64,000 nucleotides of DNA from Cervus elaphus (GCF_910594005.1 NC_057826.1:82767163-82831162), one strand, 5' to 3'. Positions 43,065-53,800 are shown, counted from the stretch's first letter. Translations and numbers: made by a program. Notes: generated by a model from the letters alone, not told the origin.

Positions 43065-43590
43065 ATCCTGACTCCATAAATGCAAGCTCAAGAGATTGAC
43101 CTTGATCTTGGAGGCCATGGGAAGTGAATAATAAACTCTTAGAATGGCAGTGCCTACACTTCACACTGGGGCTAAGACTGAGCTCTATCTTCCCTCTAGA
43201 TTGTAGGTTCTTGGATGCAGTGATATGGTGGTTGTTTTTTTTCCGTCACTGAGTGTATCTGGAGCCTGGGACTGTGCCTGGTATGGAATAGATGCTCATT
43301 AAGAATTTGTTTTCTCCCCTCCTGCCCCCAGTTTCTCTCCTCTCCAATTTCTTCTCCTTGTGGACACCGTTCACTGCCTCCTTCATTCCTTAATTTTGTC
43401 CAAAAATATTTTTGAAGCATCTATTGCATCCCAGGCACTGTGCTTTGCATGTGTTCTTTCAGTTTTATGCCAATCTTGACAAAGAGGCACTTATCCCATC
43501 TTCCAGATGAGAAGTCCTCCCCCTTCCCCTCCATCTGCTTCCTTCCTTCAGTGTTTTCCTCTTTATTGGTAGCTCCTTGGGGGCAGCAGA
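43065..43590. other. Single-copy DNA with weak MIR/L2 traces
   Basis: Traces near 43258-43310 ('gactgtgcctggtatggaat') and 43385-43500 ('gcatcccaggcactgtgct'). No gene. Confidence 0.4.
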
Positions 43591-43591
43591 C

Positions 43592-43621
43592 AGAGAGAGA
43601 GAGAGCGCGCGCGAGAGAGAG
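43592..43621. repeat. (AG)n-(CG)n-(AG)n compound microsatellite
   Basis: AG repeats on both sides of gcgcgcgcg at 43605-43613, an alternating purine-pyrimidine core within a purine tract. Confidence 0.95.
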
Positions 43622-43894
43622 CTAGGGTCCTTCTAAATAGCAAATCTAGGTTCTTCCCTCCAGGAACTTGACTTGGTGGGGGTTCTGTCATGTCAGTAGA
43701 TGGGTGCCATCCTGCGTGGCACTCCACCAGAAACACACACAGCACCTGTGACACAGGGAGAACCCTTGAGCTGGGACTTCAGACTTGTCCCTGGAGGACA
43801 AGGTTGGGAGTGGGGTGGACCGTGGACTTTGTGGGAATTCCCACAAAGATGAAAAGTAATGAAGCAAGTAAATTATTTATTGAGGGAAAAGAGT
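43622..43894. other. Single-copy DNA, no gene seen
   Basis: Nothing recognised. Confidence 0.4.
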
Positions 43895-44310
43895 ACAGTA
43901 CATGTGAGAGTTGGACCATAAAGAAGGCTGAGCACCAAAGAATTGGTGCTTTTGAACTGTGGTGCTGGAGAAGACTCTTGAGAGTCCCTTGAACTGCAAG
44001 GAGATCGAGCCAAGTAATCCTAAAGGAAATCAACCCTGAATGTTCATTGGAAGGACCGATGCCGAAGCTGAAGCTCCAATATTTTTGCCACCTGATGCAA
44101 AGAACTGACTCATTGGAAAAGACCCTGATGCCGGGAAAGACTGAAGGCAAGAGAAGGGGAAGGCAGAGGATGAGATGGTTGGATGGCATCACCGACTCAA
44201 TGGACATGAGTTTGAGCAAACTCTGGGAGATAGTGAAGGACACAGAAGACTGGTGTGCTGCAGTCCATGGGGTTGCAAAGAGGACATGACTTAGTGACTA
44301 AACAGCAAAA
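43895..44310 (+). mobile_element. BovB (RTE) LINE 3' fragment
   Basis: 'catgtgagagttggaccata', 'tttgaactgtggtgctgga', 'gttcattggaaggaccgatg', ending 'gacttagtgactaaacagc'. Frame broken near 44010 and 44280. Confidence 0.92.
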
Positions 44311-44871
44311 ACAACCTGTGGCTCGACACACGGGCAGACTCAGATGGAAAGTTCCCGACTCTCACTCTCGTGGCAGTTTGAATTACTTTTATGGGGCATT
44401 TCTTCCAGGTTTCCTGAGGTCAGTCATTTTGATTTGCTTGCTTCTCAGTCCATATCTGGTGTATCTCAGTTTCCTTCCGTGTACGTGCAAGCATCTCTTA
44501 GCTAAGATGGATTCTACTGAAAAGGCCTGTGGGTAGAGCATCTCTTGACATCACTCACCCTTTGACCTCCAAGGAACTTTTCTGCACACGTGTGTTCCAG
44601 GGGGTCTTCTGACTTTGAGAATAAGAAATACGTGGTCTGGGCAGGGCCCAGCCTCTCCCTTAATTGTCCTGCTATTTTAATCCACAGGGAATGAATCTCC
44701 AATGGCTTTACCCTGGGGCAGGGGGAAAGGGGTCATCTGTCTCCCGCCTGGTAAAAACTTGGCTTGTTTAGGGAACAGTCACTGACTCAATATGACTGGA
44801 GTGTAAAGCAAGTAAGGAAGATTTCCGGGAGGTTGGGTAGGAAGAGCGGATAGAGCCTGTGTTGTGACATT
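44311..44871. other. Single-copy DNA, no gene seen
   Basis: Nothing recognised. Confidence 0.45.
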
Positions 44872-44884
44872 TAAAGACTTAAGG

Positions 44885-44961
44885 TCAATGTATGGCACAA
44901 ACCACTACAATATTGTAATTAGCCTCCAATTAAAATAAATTTAAAAAAATTTGTAAAAAAA
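44885..44961 (+). mobile_element. 77-bp bovine L1 3' tail with perfect target-site duplication
   Basis: 'accactacaatattgtaatt' and 'agcctccaattaaaataaat' are the last bases of the bovine L1, followed by an A-rich tail. taaagacttaagg flanks it at 44872-44884 and 44962-44974, so this is a complete, extremely truncated insertion. Confidence 0.9.
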
Positions 44962-45039
44962 TAAAGACTTAAGGGGCTTCTTCATCCTTGGCCAGCAGAA
45001 CCAGGAAGTGAAAGGACCTGCTCAGCTGTTGGGCAAGGT

Positions 45040-45076
45040 GGGCGGGTGGGGGCTGGGGGAACGAGGGGGTGGGGGG
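45040..45076 (+). other. G-quadruplex-prone tract
   Basis: GGG-C-GGG-T-GGGGG-CT-GGGGG at 45040-45059 (loops 1, 1, 2), followed by two more G runs to 45076. Further G-rich runs continue around 45405-45450. Confidence 0.7.
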
Positions 45077-45164
45077 CTGTGGCGCTGGGGTGGAAGGACG
45101 AGGAGGGGGCTGAAGGAGTTGCCTTGGCACTGAGGAGACCCTGGCCTCCTTGCCCTGGAGGCAA

Positions 45165-45370
45165 TTAACCGCCTTGCAGGAAGTCTGGCTGCCTGCGGTG
45201 GGGGCATTAAATATTTATGAGTGAGTGCTGCTCCTGATGTTTTCTGAGCAATAACTTTTCATGATGTGTGTTTGGTGAGCTTGGCAGCTGCCCCTCTGGG
45301 GCTGCTGGTGCATTAATCCCGCTGGTGGTCCCTCCCACCATGCTCTTAGCAGTAAGTTTGCCCTGATATC
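45165..45370. promoter_or_regulatory. Possible conserved non-coding element
   Basis: Repeat-free, with gcattaaatatttatgagtg, tgagcaataacttttcatga and tgctggtgcattaatcccgc, and no coding frame. Inferred from texture. Confidence 0.3.
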
Positions 45371-46529
45371 AGGAGATGGAGCGAGGCCTGCTCTGAGTGG
45401 TGGTGGGGTGCTGGGGTCGGGGGGAGACTGGGGGAGGGGTCAGAGCGGGGCGGGAGGACAGGGGTGCTCCCATCTGGGGCTGACGGGAAAGGCTGAAAAC
45501 CCTGAATCCCAGCCATGCCTCACCTTTTCTCGCTGATGTCTGCCTCGAGGACGCTGAGCAGGGGTGCGTGGCCATCCCTGGGGCGTGGTGGGGGCTCTCT
45601 GTGGGACCTCAGTGACGCAGCTCCAGTCTCCAGACCCTGGCCCGCGCTGACTGTTAGGATGTGGCGCCAGACCCCTGCAGGGCTGGTGTGTGCTGCGGCC
45701 CTGGGGGTGTCATCACGGCCCCGCCGATGGGGGCAAAGGCCCTCAGGGCCCCTCTCTCTGTCCTGCTCACTCAGCCAGGAAGCATATAAGGAACAGGCTT
45801 GGCTTCATCTGTGGATTCCCGCTTAGCAGCAGGCAAGCTCTTGAGCCCCTCTGAACCTCCACTTCCCCATCTGTAGAATGGAGGTTTGAAATTGTGGCGA
45901 GATTACAGTGCTCTGAGGATAGTGTTAGGTCAAAATGTGGCCCTTTCCTACAAGTGCCCTGAGGGGTCTTCATGGCAAAGGAGACAAAATGGCCAAAGGG
46001 ATACGTTACAGCATTGGCATCTGGTGCCAGGGCAGGCGTAGGGCTCTAGGAATCCCTGCCCTTCACTTACAAGGCTCAGATCTGAGTGTTGCTCGGTCCC
46101 GTGAGAGTGGTGGGAATAGTTGGGGGAGAGGGGGCAGACAGAAGGCAGGAGACGGCCCCTCCTAGTGGCACCAAACCTAGTGGCCCAGGCAGCCCGAGGC
46201 CCTCTAGGCCAGGAGAGAGAGTCTGGCCCGGACACCCGGGGAGGGGGTGAGGGAGGGGAGGAGCAGCTCTTTCTTTGCCCCAGACTACCCTCTTCTCATC
46301 TTTCAGAAGGAGAAAGGGGTGGGCAGAGTGGGTGGGAGTTGGGGAAGGATTTCTGAGCTCTCCTGAAAACTGGGTCTCCAAGGGGCAGCCAAGCCCCAGC
46401 TGGATGTGGTGTGACCTGGAGGGGCCCTCCTGGGGGATTGATAGGGTGAGATGGGGAGGCCTGAACTGGAGGAGCTTTTGCAGTATTGATGAAAACTGGT
46501 TAAGCAGATTTCAAAAGCAGATTGAAGGA
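45371..46529. other. GC-rich single-copy DNA with one MIR (45830-45935)
   Basis: The MIR core is 'acctccacttccccatctgt'. The plus frame 46275-47012 (245 codons) runs from unique DNA into antisense BovB, so it is not a gene. Confidence 0.45.
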
Positions 46530-47008
46530 AATACCTTCTGTTCGGTTCAGTTCAGTCACTCAGTAGTGTCCGAATCTTTGCAACCCCATGGACTGCAGCA
46601 CACCAGGCTTACCTGTCCATCACCAACTCCCAGAGCTTGCTCACTCATGTCCATTAAGTTGGTGATGCCATCCAACCATCTCATCCTCTGTCATCCCCTT
46701 CTCCTCCCACCTTCAATCTTTCCCAGCATCAGGGTCTTTTCGAATGAGTCAGTTCTTCACATCAGATGGTCAAAGTATTGGAGTTTCAGCTTCAGCATCA
46801 GTCCTTCCAATGAATATTCAGGACTGATCTCCTTTAGGATGGACTGGTTGGATCTCCTTGCAGTCCAAAGGACTCTCAAGAGTCTTCTTCAACACCACAG
46901 TTCAAAAGCATTAATTCTTTGGCACTCAGTTTTCTTTATAGTCCAACTCTCACATCCATACATGACTACTGGAAAAACCATAGCCTTGACCAGATGGACC
47001 TTTGTTGG

Positions 47009-47941
47009 CTAAGTAATGTCTCTGCTTTTTAATATGCTGTCTAGGTTGGTCATAGCTTTTCTTCCAAGGAGCAAATATCTTTTAATTTCATGGCTGCAGT
47101 CACCATCTGCAGTGATTTTGGAGCCCCCCAAAATAAAGTCTGTCACTGTTTCCATTGTTTCCTCACCTATTTGCCATGAAGTGATGGGACTGGATGCCAT
47201 GATCTTAGTTTTCTGAATGTTGAGCTTTAAGCCAACTTTTTCATTCTCCTCATTCACTTTCATCAAGAGGCTCTTTAGTTCTTCTTCGCTTTCTGCTATA
47301 AGGGTGGTGTTATCTGCATATCTGAGGTTATTGATATTTCCCCTGACAATCTTGATTCCAGCTTGTGCTTCATCCAGCCCAGCATTTGTCATGACGTACT
47401 CTGCATATAAGTTAAACAAGCAGGGTGACAATATACAGCCCTGACGTGCTCCTTTCCTGATTTGGAACCAGTCTGTAGTTTCGTGTCCAGTTCTAACTGT
47501 TGCTTCTTGACCTACATACAGATTTCCTAGGAGGCAGGTCAGGTGGTCTGATATTCCTATCTCTTGAAGAATTTTCCACAGTTTGTTGTGATCCACACAG
47601 TCAAAGGCTTTGGCATAGTCAATAAAGCAGAAATAGATGTTTTTCTGGAACTCTCTTGCTTTTTTGATGATCCAACGGATGTTGGCAATTTGATCTTTGG
47701 TTCCTCTGTCTTTTCTAAGTCCAGCTTGAACATTTGGAAGTTCATGGTTCACGTACAGTTGAAGCCTAGCTTGGAGAATTTTGAGCATTACCTTGCAAGC
47801 GTGTGAGATGAGTGCAATTGTGCAGTAGTTTGAACATTCTTTGGCATTGCCTTTCTTTGGGATTGGAATGAAAACTGACCTTTTCCAGTCCTGTGGCCAC
47901 TGCTGAGTTTTCCAAATTTGCTGGCATATTGACTTAAGCAC
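47009..47941 (-). pseudogene. BovB reverse transcriptase domain (broken)
   Basis: A 310-codon frame carrying the RT core: a KRSVFIPIPKKGN-type motif (20-32), catalytic motif A FIDYAKAFDC (106-115), motif B KGARQGCILSP (163-173) and motif C, which reads YADN at 208-211 where active RTs have YADD. The frame ends at a TAG (plus strand cta around 47009-47011) where related copies, such as the one at 6124, read Leu (DITLPTK). Upstream and downstream parts of the polyprotein are present but out of frame. RT converts RNA to cDNA at the target site in active RTE elements; this copy has lost the second metal-binding Asp. Confidence 0.92.
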
Positions 47942-48039
47942 CTTTACAGTATCATCTTTTATGATTTGAAATAACTCAACTGGAATTCCATCCCTTCCAC
48001 TAGCTTTGTTCAGTGATGCTTCCTAAGGCCCATTTGACT

Positions 48040-48282
48040 TCACATTCCAGGATGTCTGGCTCTAGGTGTGATCACAGCATCATGGTTATCTGGAAGATCT
48101 CTTTTGTATAGTTCTTCTGGGTATTCTTGCCACCTCTTCTTAATATCTTCTGCTTCTGTTAGGTCCATACCATTTCTGTCCTTTATTGTGCCCATCTTTG
48201 CATGAAATGTTCCCTTGGTATCTCTTATTTTCTTGAAGAGATCTCTAGTTTTCCCCATTTTATTGTTTTCCTCTATTTGCAT
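48040..48282 (-). pseudogene. BovB inter-domain region (broken frame)
   Basis: An 80-codon piece between endonuclease and RT (contains GKTRDLFKKIRDTKG and GMDLTEAEDIKKRWQEY). It is isolated from the flanking frames by stops. Confidence 0.85.
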
Positions 48283-48870
48283 TGATCACTGAGGATGGTT
48301 TTCTTATCTCTCCTGGTTATTCTTTGGAACTCTGCATTAAAATGGGTGTATCTTTTCTTTTCTCCTTTGCCTTTTGCTTATCTTCTTTTCTCAGCTATTT
48401 GTGAGGCCTCCTCAGACAACCATTTTGCCTTTTTACATTTGTTTTTCTTGGGGAGGGTTTTGATCATTATCTCCTATACAATGTCATGAACCTCAATCCA
48501 TAGTTCTTCAGGCATTCTGTCTACCAGATCTAATCCCTTGAATCTATTTCTCACTTCCACTGTTTAATCATAAGGGATTTGATTTAGGTCATACCTGAAT
48601 GTTCTAGTGGTTTTCCCCACTTTCTTCAATTTAAGTCTGAATTTGGCAATAAGGAGTTCATGATCTGAACCACAGTCAGCTCCCAGTCTTGTTTTTGCTC
48701 ACGGTATAGAGCTTCTCCACCTTTGGCTGCAAAGAATATAATCAATCTGATTTTGGTGTTGACTATCTGGTGATGTCCATGTGCAGAGTCTTCTCTTGTG
48801 TTGTTGGAAGAGGATGTTTGCTATGACCAGTGTGTTCTTTTGGCAAAACTCTGTTAGCCTTTGCCCTGGT

Positions 48871-49333
48871 TCATTTTGTACTCCAAGGCCACATTTGGCT
48901 GTTACTCCAAGTATTTCTTGACTTCCTACTTTTGCATTCCAGTCCTCTATAATGAAAAGGACATCTTTTTTTGGGTGTTAGTTCTAGAAAGTCTTGTAGG
49001 TCTTCATAGAGCCGTTCAACTTCAGCTTCTCTAGCACTACTGGTTGGGGCATAGACTTGGATTACTGTGATATTGAATGGTTTGCCTTGGAAACGAACAG
49101 AGATCATTCTGTCATTTTTGAGACTGCATTCAAGTACTGCATTTTGGACTTTTTTGTTTGACTATGAGGGCTACTCCATTACTTCTAAGGGATTCTTGCC
49201 CACAGTAGTAGATATAATGGTAATCTGAGTTAAATTCACCCATTCCAGTCCATTTTAGTTTACTGATTCCTAAAATGTCAATGTTCACACTTACCATCTC
49301 CTGTTTGACCACTTCCAATTTTTCTTGATTCAT
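48871..49333 (-). pseudogene. BovB APE-type endonuclease region (frameshifted)
   Basis: Two frames cover it. 49130-49333 begins NQEKLEVVKQEM and contains DILGISKLKWTGMGEFNSD. 48871-49107 contains ITVIQVYAPTSSA and EDLQDFLELTPKK. After TPKK the frame is lost at a T7 run (plus strand 48966-48972), most simply a +1 slip, and the expected DWNAKVG motif is found in another frame. The family nicks target DNA to prime reverse transcription; this copy cannot make the enzyme. Confidence 0.85.
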
Positions 49334-49997
49334 GGACCTAACGTTCCAGGTTCCTATGCAGTATTTGTTTTTATGGTATCAGACTTTACTTCCATCACCA
49401 GTCACATGCACAACTGGGTGATGTTTTTGCTGTGGCTCTGTCTCTTCATTCTTTCTGGAGTTAGTTCTCCACTGATCTCCAGTAGCATATTGGGCACCTA
49501 CTAACCTGGGGAGTTCATCTTTCAGTGTCCTATCTTTTTGCCTTTGCATTCTGTCCATGGGGTTCTCAAGGCAAGAATACTGAAGTGGTTTGCCATTCCC
49601 TTCTCCAGTGGACCACATTTTTTCAGAACTCTTCACCATGACCCATCCATCTTGGGTAGCCCTACATGGCATGGCTCATAGTTTCATTGAGTTAGACAGT
49701 ACATGTGATCAGATTGGTTAGTTTTCTGTGATTGTGGTTTTCATTCTGTCTGCCCTCTGATGGAGAAGGATAAGAGGATTATGGAAGCTTCCTGATGGGA
49801 GAGACTGACTGAGGGGAAAACTGGGTCTTGTTCTGATGGGTGGGCCCATGTTCAGTAAATATTTAATCCAATTTTCTGTTGGTGGGCAGGGTTGTGTTCC
49901 CTCTCTTTTGTTTGACATGAGGCCAAACTATGGTGGAGGTAACGAAGTTAATGGCAGCCTCCTTTGAAAGGTCCTGGGACTGGTCCAGGGAATACCT

Positions 49998-50379
49998 GGG
50001 ACTGCTCAAAAGAATGACTTAGGACAGTGTGGAACCAGGAGGGAGAGGAGAAAAGGGGTGTTGCTTTTGCGGTCACCCCAACCCTGGCCTTAGCTGGAGG
50101 GCTTGGGGGAGGAGGACAAGATCCCCGGAACCATGCTGCCAGGCTGCAGTAGTCCTTCTGGCTTCCACATCTGTAAAGTTAGTCCCTGATTATGAGATTA
50201 TTTTGTTAGCTGATAGAGCCTTTGGAGCATCTTTGAGGCACAGTGAGGAGGGGTGATGGAGAGAGCCTGTGCCCTCAGCCAGTCTGGAAACTTGTGAGCC
50301 ACCAGCATTGCTGGCCAATCGGTAACTCTCCCTGCACCTTCTCCTGTCCCTCAGCCAATTGTTTATAAAACAGCCAGGG
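49998..50379. other. Single-copy DNA, no gene seen
   Basis: Nothing recognised. Confidence 0.4.
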
Positions 50380-50765
50380 GGATCCTTTAAAAACATCTCA
50401 GATTTGTGTATGCCGCTACTTAAAACCCATCAATGGCTACCCCATGTTGTTAGGATAAAGCCCCTAATTATTTCCTTGGCCTTCAGTGCCTCACCAAGTT
50501 CTCCACCCTTAAGGCCCCCTTCATTCCAAGCTCCCTGCCCTTCCATCAGCTTCCAGCACACAGTCTTCCTGGTCTCAGGGTCTTTGTTCCTGCCCTTCCC
50601 TCTGCCAGGAATGTTTGCCCACTTAGTTCCTCCTCATCCCTCTCAAGCCTCTCAGGCCAGGCCCGGCCCTCTGACCCCTGATGAGAACAGCCGCACTCAC
50701 CTCTTCCTTGAGGGTGTTACCGCAGTCACAGCGAAACCATCAACTGTCTAATCCATCCTTGACCT
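50380..50765 (+). repeat. LINE-2 fragment
   Basis: 'ttaaaacccatcaatggcta', 'aggataaagcccctaattat', 'tcagggtctttgttcctgcc', 'ctctgccaggaatgtttgcc' follow the L2 3' region. The 130-aa frame is coincidental. Confidence 0.65.
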
Positions 50766-50884
50766 CGAGCCTCCCAAGCTCAAATGTCAGCCTTGGGGTT
50801 GGGGGGAGAGGCGTGAGTGGGCCATGTCAGTGTTAATAACCCTATAATGTTACATGTTCATGGTATGATGCATCTGAGATAAGA

Positions 50885-51280
50885 AGAACACTGGAATCAG
50901 ATAAATCTGGGTTTTAAACCCAATTCTGCCACTTACTAAGTGTGGGATCAGAGCATGAATCTTAAACTAAGTCTTTATTCCCTCATCTATAAATTGAGGA
51001 TACTGATCACTATTTGGGGCTTCCCTGATGGCTCAGACGGTAAAGAATCTGCCTGCAAAGCAGGAGAACCGGGTTCGATCCCTGGGTCGGCAAGATCCCC
51101 TGGAGAAGGGAATGGCTACCCACTCCAGTATTTTTGCCAGGAAAATCCCACAGAAAGAGGAGCCTGGAGGGCTCATAAAGAGTCATAAAGAGTCAGACGT
51201 GGCTGAGTGACTAACACACGTTCCACACATATCACTATTTTCCTCATCATCTGTTGAGAGGATGAATCTAGTCACACCTG
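50885..51280 (+). repeat. MIR SINE split by Bov-tA (50885-51015 and 51231-51280)
   Basis: Left part 'ctgggttttaaacccaattc', 'tgccacttactaagtgtggg', 'cctcatctataaattgagga'. The right part resumes 'ttttcctcatcatctgttga', 'gaggatgaatc', as the MIR 3' half should. Confidence 0.75.
51016..51230 (+). mobile_element. Bov-tA SINE with perfect target-site duplication, inside MIR
   Basis: 'ggggcttccctgatggctca' to 'gctgagtgactaacaca'. atcactattt is repeated at 51006-51015 and 51231-51240. A short internal duplication (gagtcataaa, near 51179-51190) lies at the tRNA-unrelated end. Confidence 0.96.
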
Positions 51281-51559
51281 GGTGGGTTCTTGGCCATGTG
51301 TGGTAGCACCTAACAATGGGTTTTGGCCACTTCCCTGTGCAGGGCTTTGCTCAGAGCCAGCCGGGTGGCTGGACCCTGGGGCCTGCAGAAGGGCAATGCG
51401 ATGCTACCGGGAGACCTCGCCCCCACCCACCTCCTCCAGCCGTGGGAACACAGCAGCTTTCAGGGGGAGGTGTGCGGTTTCACTTTCACAGTTTTCAAAC
51501 AAGAAGACAAAAAGAGGAAAAACAAAACCACCCGGGAAAGTGGCAGGGGCCCACTTTGT

Positions 51560-52160
51560 CTGCAGCCTGACGGGTTTTGCGCGGCGGGCACAGCTGGCCT
51601 CAAGTATTTATTTATTTTTTAAGTCACTGACTCATGAGTCAGTCGGTTGGCTTGGTGGTAAGACGCAACCCGCTATCAAGGAAATAGTTGATGAACGACA
51701 TGGCGTGGACACCGTGCCAACACACCGCTCCCGACTTCTGCAAATCCCTTGTTTTCGGGCCAGCACGGGCCAACTGGAGCTGCGGTTCCTCGCACTGCGC
51801 TCCAGGAGCCGCCGCCAAGCGCATCTGAAATCCTCAACAGTTGTCTCATGATTGCTGCTCACCGCCAATGCATGTTTGCTGTAATTACACCGTGTCTAAA
51901 GGAGAAGCACAAAAGACTTGTTGATTTTGGATGGGGGCTGACCTGGGCTCCTGGCAGAGTGCGGGCCGCCCCGGTGAGGACGTGACCAGCTGGGGCAAGT
52001 GCTGAACCAGGGCCATCGCAGCCGGGCCGCCTCGGCCTCGCCCTGCCGCTGCCAGCTGACTCGAGTCGGCTTTCTTTGGAGAATCACCCGAGGGGAACAA
52101 AACGAGGAACTGGAGTTCCTATAAAAAGCAGCTCGCTCCTTCCTCCAGCCAAGTCCCCAC
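51560..52160. promoter_or_regulatory. Repeat-free motif-rich block, candidate enhancer
   Basis: 600 bp with no transposon. It includes the AP-1 palindrome at 51626-51643, cgccaatgcatgtttgctgt and gtaattacaccg near 51863-51891, and many CpG for the region. No single frame is convincing: 51282-51851 (189 codons) overlaps frames in the other phases. Enhancer role is inferred. Confidence 0.4.
51626..51643. promoter_or_regulatory. 18-bp perfect palindrome of two AP-1 sites
   Basis: ACTGACTCATGAGTCAGT equals its own reverse complement and holds TGACTCA and TGAGTCA back to back, overlapping at the central AT-rich dyad. AP-1, Maf/Nrf and BACH factors bind such sites. Confidence 0.75.
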
Positions 52161-52984
52161 ATGATAATCATCTCTGAAGTGGGCCGCCCCTCCCTCCCAA
52201 GCTGCTAACCACGCTCATTGTCTGTCTCTTGTCTCTGCGAGGAAACAGCTTGGCTTCCGAGAGAGGCCTGTCCACCCTGGCCGGGGAGCGGCGGCCGTCC
52301 CATCTGAGCCCGGCGGCTTCCTGCTTCCCCCACCCAGGCTGTGCTGGGCCATCGAGAGGTCGGCCAGAATGTGCTGGAAAGGAGCGCGAGCTGGCTTGGA
52401 ACTGGGGACCCTGGCGGCAGTTCAGAGGCCGCCGTTCATGTACGTGGTGACATGGACAAACTGCTTACCCTTGTGGGGCCTCACTTTCTCCATCTGTTAT
52501 TTCGCGAGGTGGGGGATGGGCTCCAAGGTGGCTTCCAAACTCCGTTTAAATGTCTTCCCAGGGAAATGTTAGGTGGAACCTTGCTGCAGAAAGCAGAACT
52601 GCTGGATGGAGGTGGAGCTTGCATCCCACAACTCCATCCACCTAACATCTCTGGCCCAACCCCTCCCAGGCATCCCTTGGGGACCATGGAGGAACCCCTG
52701 GGTACCGTGGAACACAGTTTGAAAACCGTGGGCTCTGATCTCAAAGGTTGGGTTAGAAGAATCTATGCCTGTTGAGGTAAAGTCCTAGGGGTTGCCTTTG
52801 GCTTTGTCAGTGAACCTGATTCCATCCTGGGATGGGGAGGGGGGACCATTTCAGCAGGAAGACGACAACCCGTGGTAACAACAACAACAACAAGAACAAT
52901 TTTGCTCCCGCTGAAGTTTCTTGAGCAACTGGCAGGCCGCCACGAATGTACTTAGGCGGAAAATCACCAGAAAAAAATGATATA
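52161..52984. other. GC-rich single-copy DNA, MIR at 52440-52540, (CAA)n at 52876-52899
   Basis: CpG-moderate at 52240-52440. 'acaaactgcttacccttgtg' and 'cctcactttctccatctgtt' mark the MIR. The 144-aa plus frame 52341-52775 overlaps frames in other phases and includes MIR sequence. Confidence 0.45.
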
Positions 52985-53165
52985 ATCTGACAGATTTTTC
53001 ACAGGCTTAAATATTCATGAATTAAAGGAATTGGCAGAATTTTCTACATTATTAGCTTTCATCATGGCTGCAGGAGCAGTTGGTATACTGGCTGCTCTTC
53101 AAGATCCATTAATCTCGTCCATCATAAGAGCAGCCATTTTAAAATTAGCTATTTTTACTGAGTGA
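52985..53165. promoter_or_regulatory. Possible conserved non-coding element
   Basis: AT-rich, repeat-free, with gcttaaatattcatgaatta, acattattagctttcatcat and ttttaaaattagctattttt. The density of TAAT/ATTA cores and the absence of any repeat make this one of the best conserved-element candidates in the window. Confidence 0.38.
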
Positions 53166-53529
53166 TGGTGTGCGGGGGAGATGGGAAAGTGGAAATGCTA
53201 TTCCAGTTTAAAGGTCCTCCTGCTCCTCACTTTGAAATCAGCAGGGGAAGCCAAACAGCGTCTCTACAGGAAGGGGGTCAGTGTGACCCCAGGGCTGAGA
53301 AAATGGAAGCACAGGGTGGGATGCAGGGCCCCTCTAGTTCCTTGACTAAGCGCAGCAAGCCTTCTGTCTGCTGAACCCAAACTCCGGGCCAGGGACTGGG
53401 CAGGGAGTTTAAGACACCTCTCTGGGACGCCAAAACTGAGAGACCCAAATAGGAATTTCTGGGTGAAGATGACATTTCGATAACAGTCTTGCTACCAGAT
53501 AGCACTCGGGGTGCGGGACTGTAGAATGG
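53166..53529. other. Single-copy DNA, no gene seen
   Basis: Nothing recognised. Confidence 0.4.
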
Positions 53530-53800
53530 CCAAGTAATAATAGTCATCATTTGTGGAATGTGTACTCTAAGCTGGATACTGGGTACTGGAAGGTAGCTAT
53601 CTACTGGAAGGTACCGGAAGGTACCTACCTTCCAAGTTTTTTGATGCTGCAGTGAGATGGTGCATGGTTATTTCATATATATGTATATAATATATATATA
53701 ATAGTTGGGGAAATGAATCAAGAGAGGTCAAGTCAGTTACCTGAGGTCTCATAGCCAGTGAAAGGCAGTGTCATGATTCAAAGCCAAGCCTGTGTGTCCC
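53530..53800 (-). repeat. MIR SINE carrying a (TA)n expansion and short local duplications
   Basis: 'aataatagtcatcatttgtg' begins the 3' half. 'gaatcaagagaggtcaagtc', 'acctgaggtctcatagccag' form the core. Between them lie three near-copies of actggaaggta (53580-53632) and a TA-rich run at 53674-53703. Confidence 0.6.

Larger units (their letters stand above)
46537..49990 (-). mobile_element. Near full-length BovB (RTE) non-LTR retrotransposon, inactivated
   Basis: About 3.45 kb on the minus strand, running from 5' material near 49990 to the gttcagttcag 3' end near 46545. It holds, in transcription order, 5' sequence (frames 49718-49918 and 49379-49672), the endonuclease region (49333-48871), a linker (48282-48040), the RT (47941-47009) and the C-terminal region. 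The heptamer aatacct occurs at 46530-46536 and 49991-49997, a plausible short target duplication. Frameshifts and stops show it cannot mobilise itself. Confidence 0.93.

Noticed and set aside
46275..47012. 245-codon plus-strand frame
   Set aside because: It crosses from unique DNA into the antisense of BovB; the antisense of a coding region often stays open.
51282..51851. 189-codon frame in the AP-1 block
   Set aside because: Two other phases are also open there; the region reads as regulatory, not coding.
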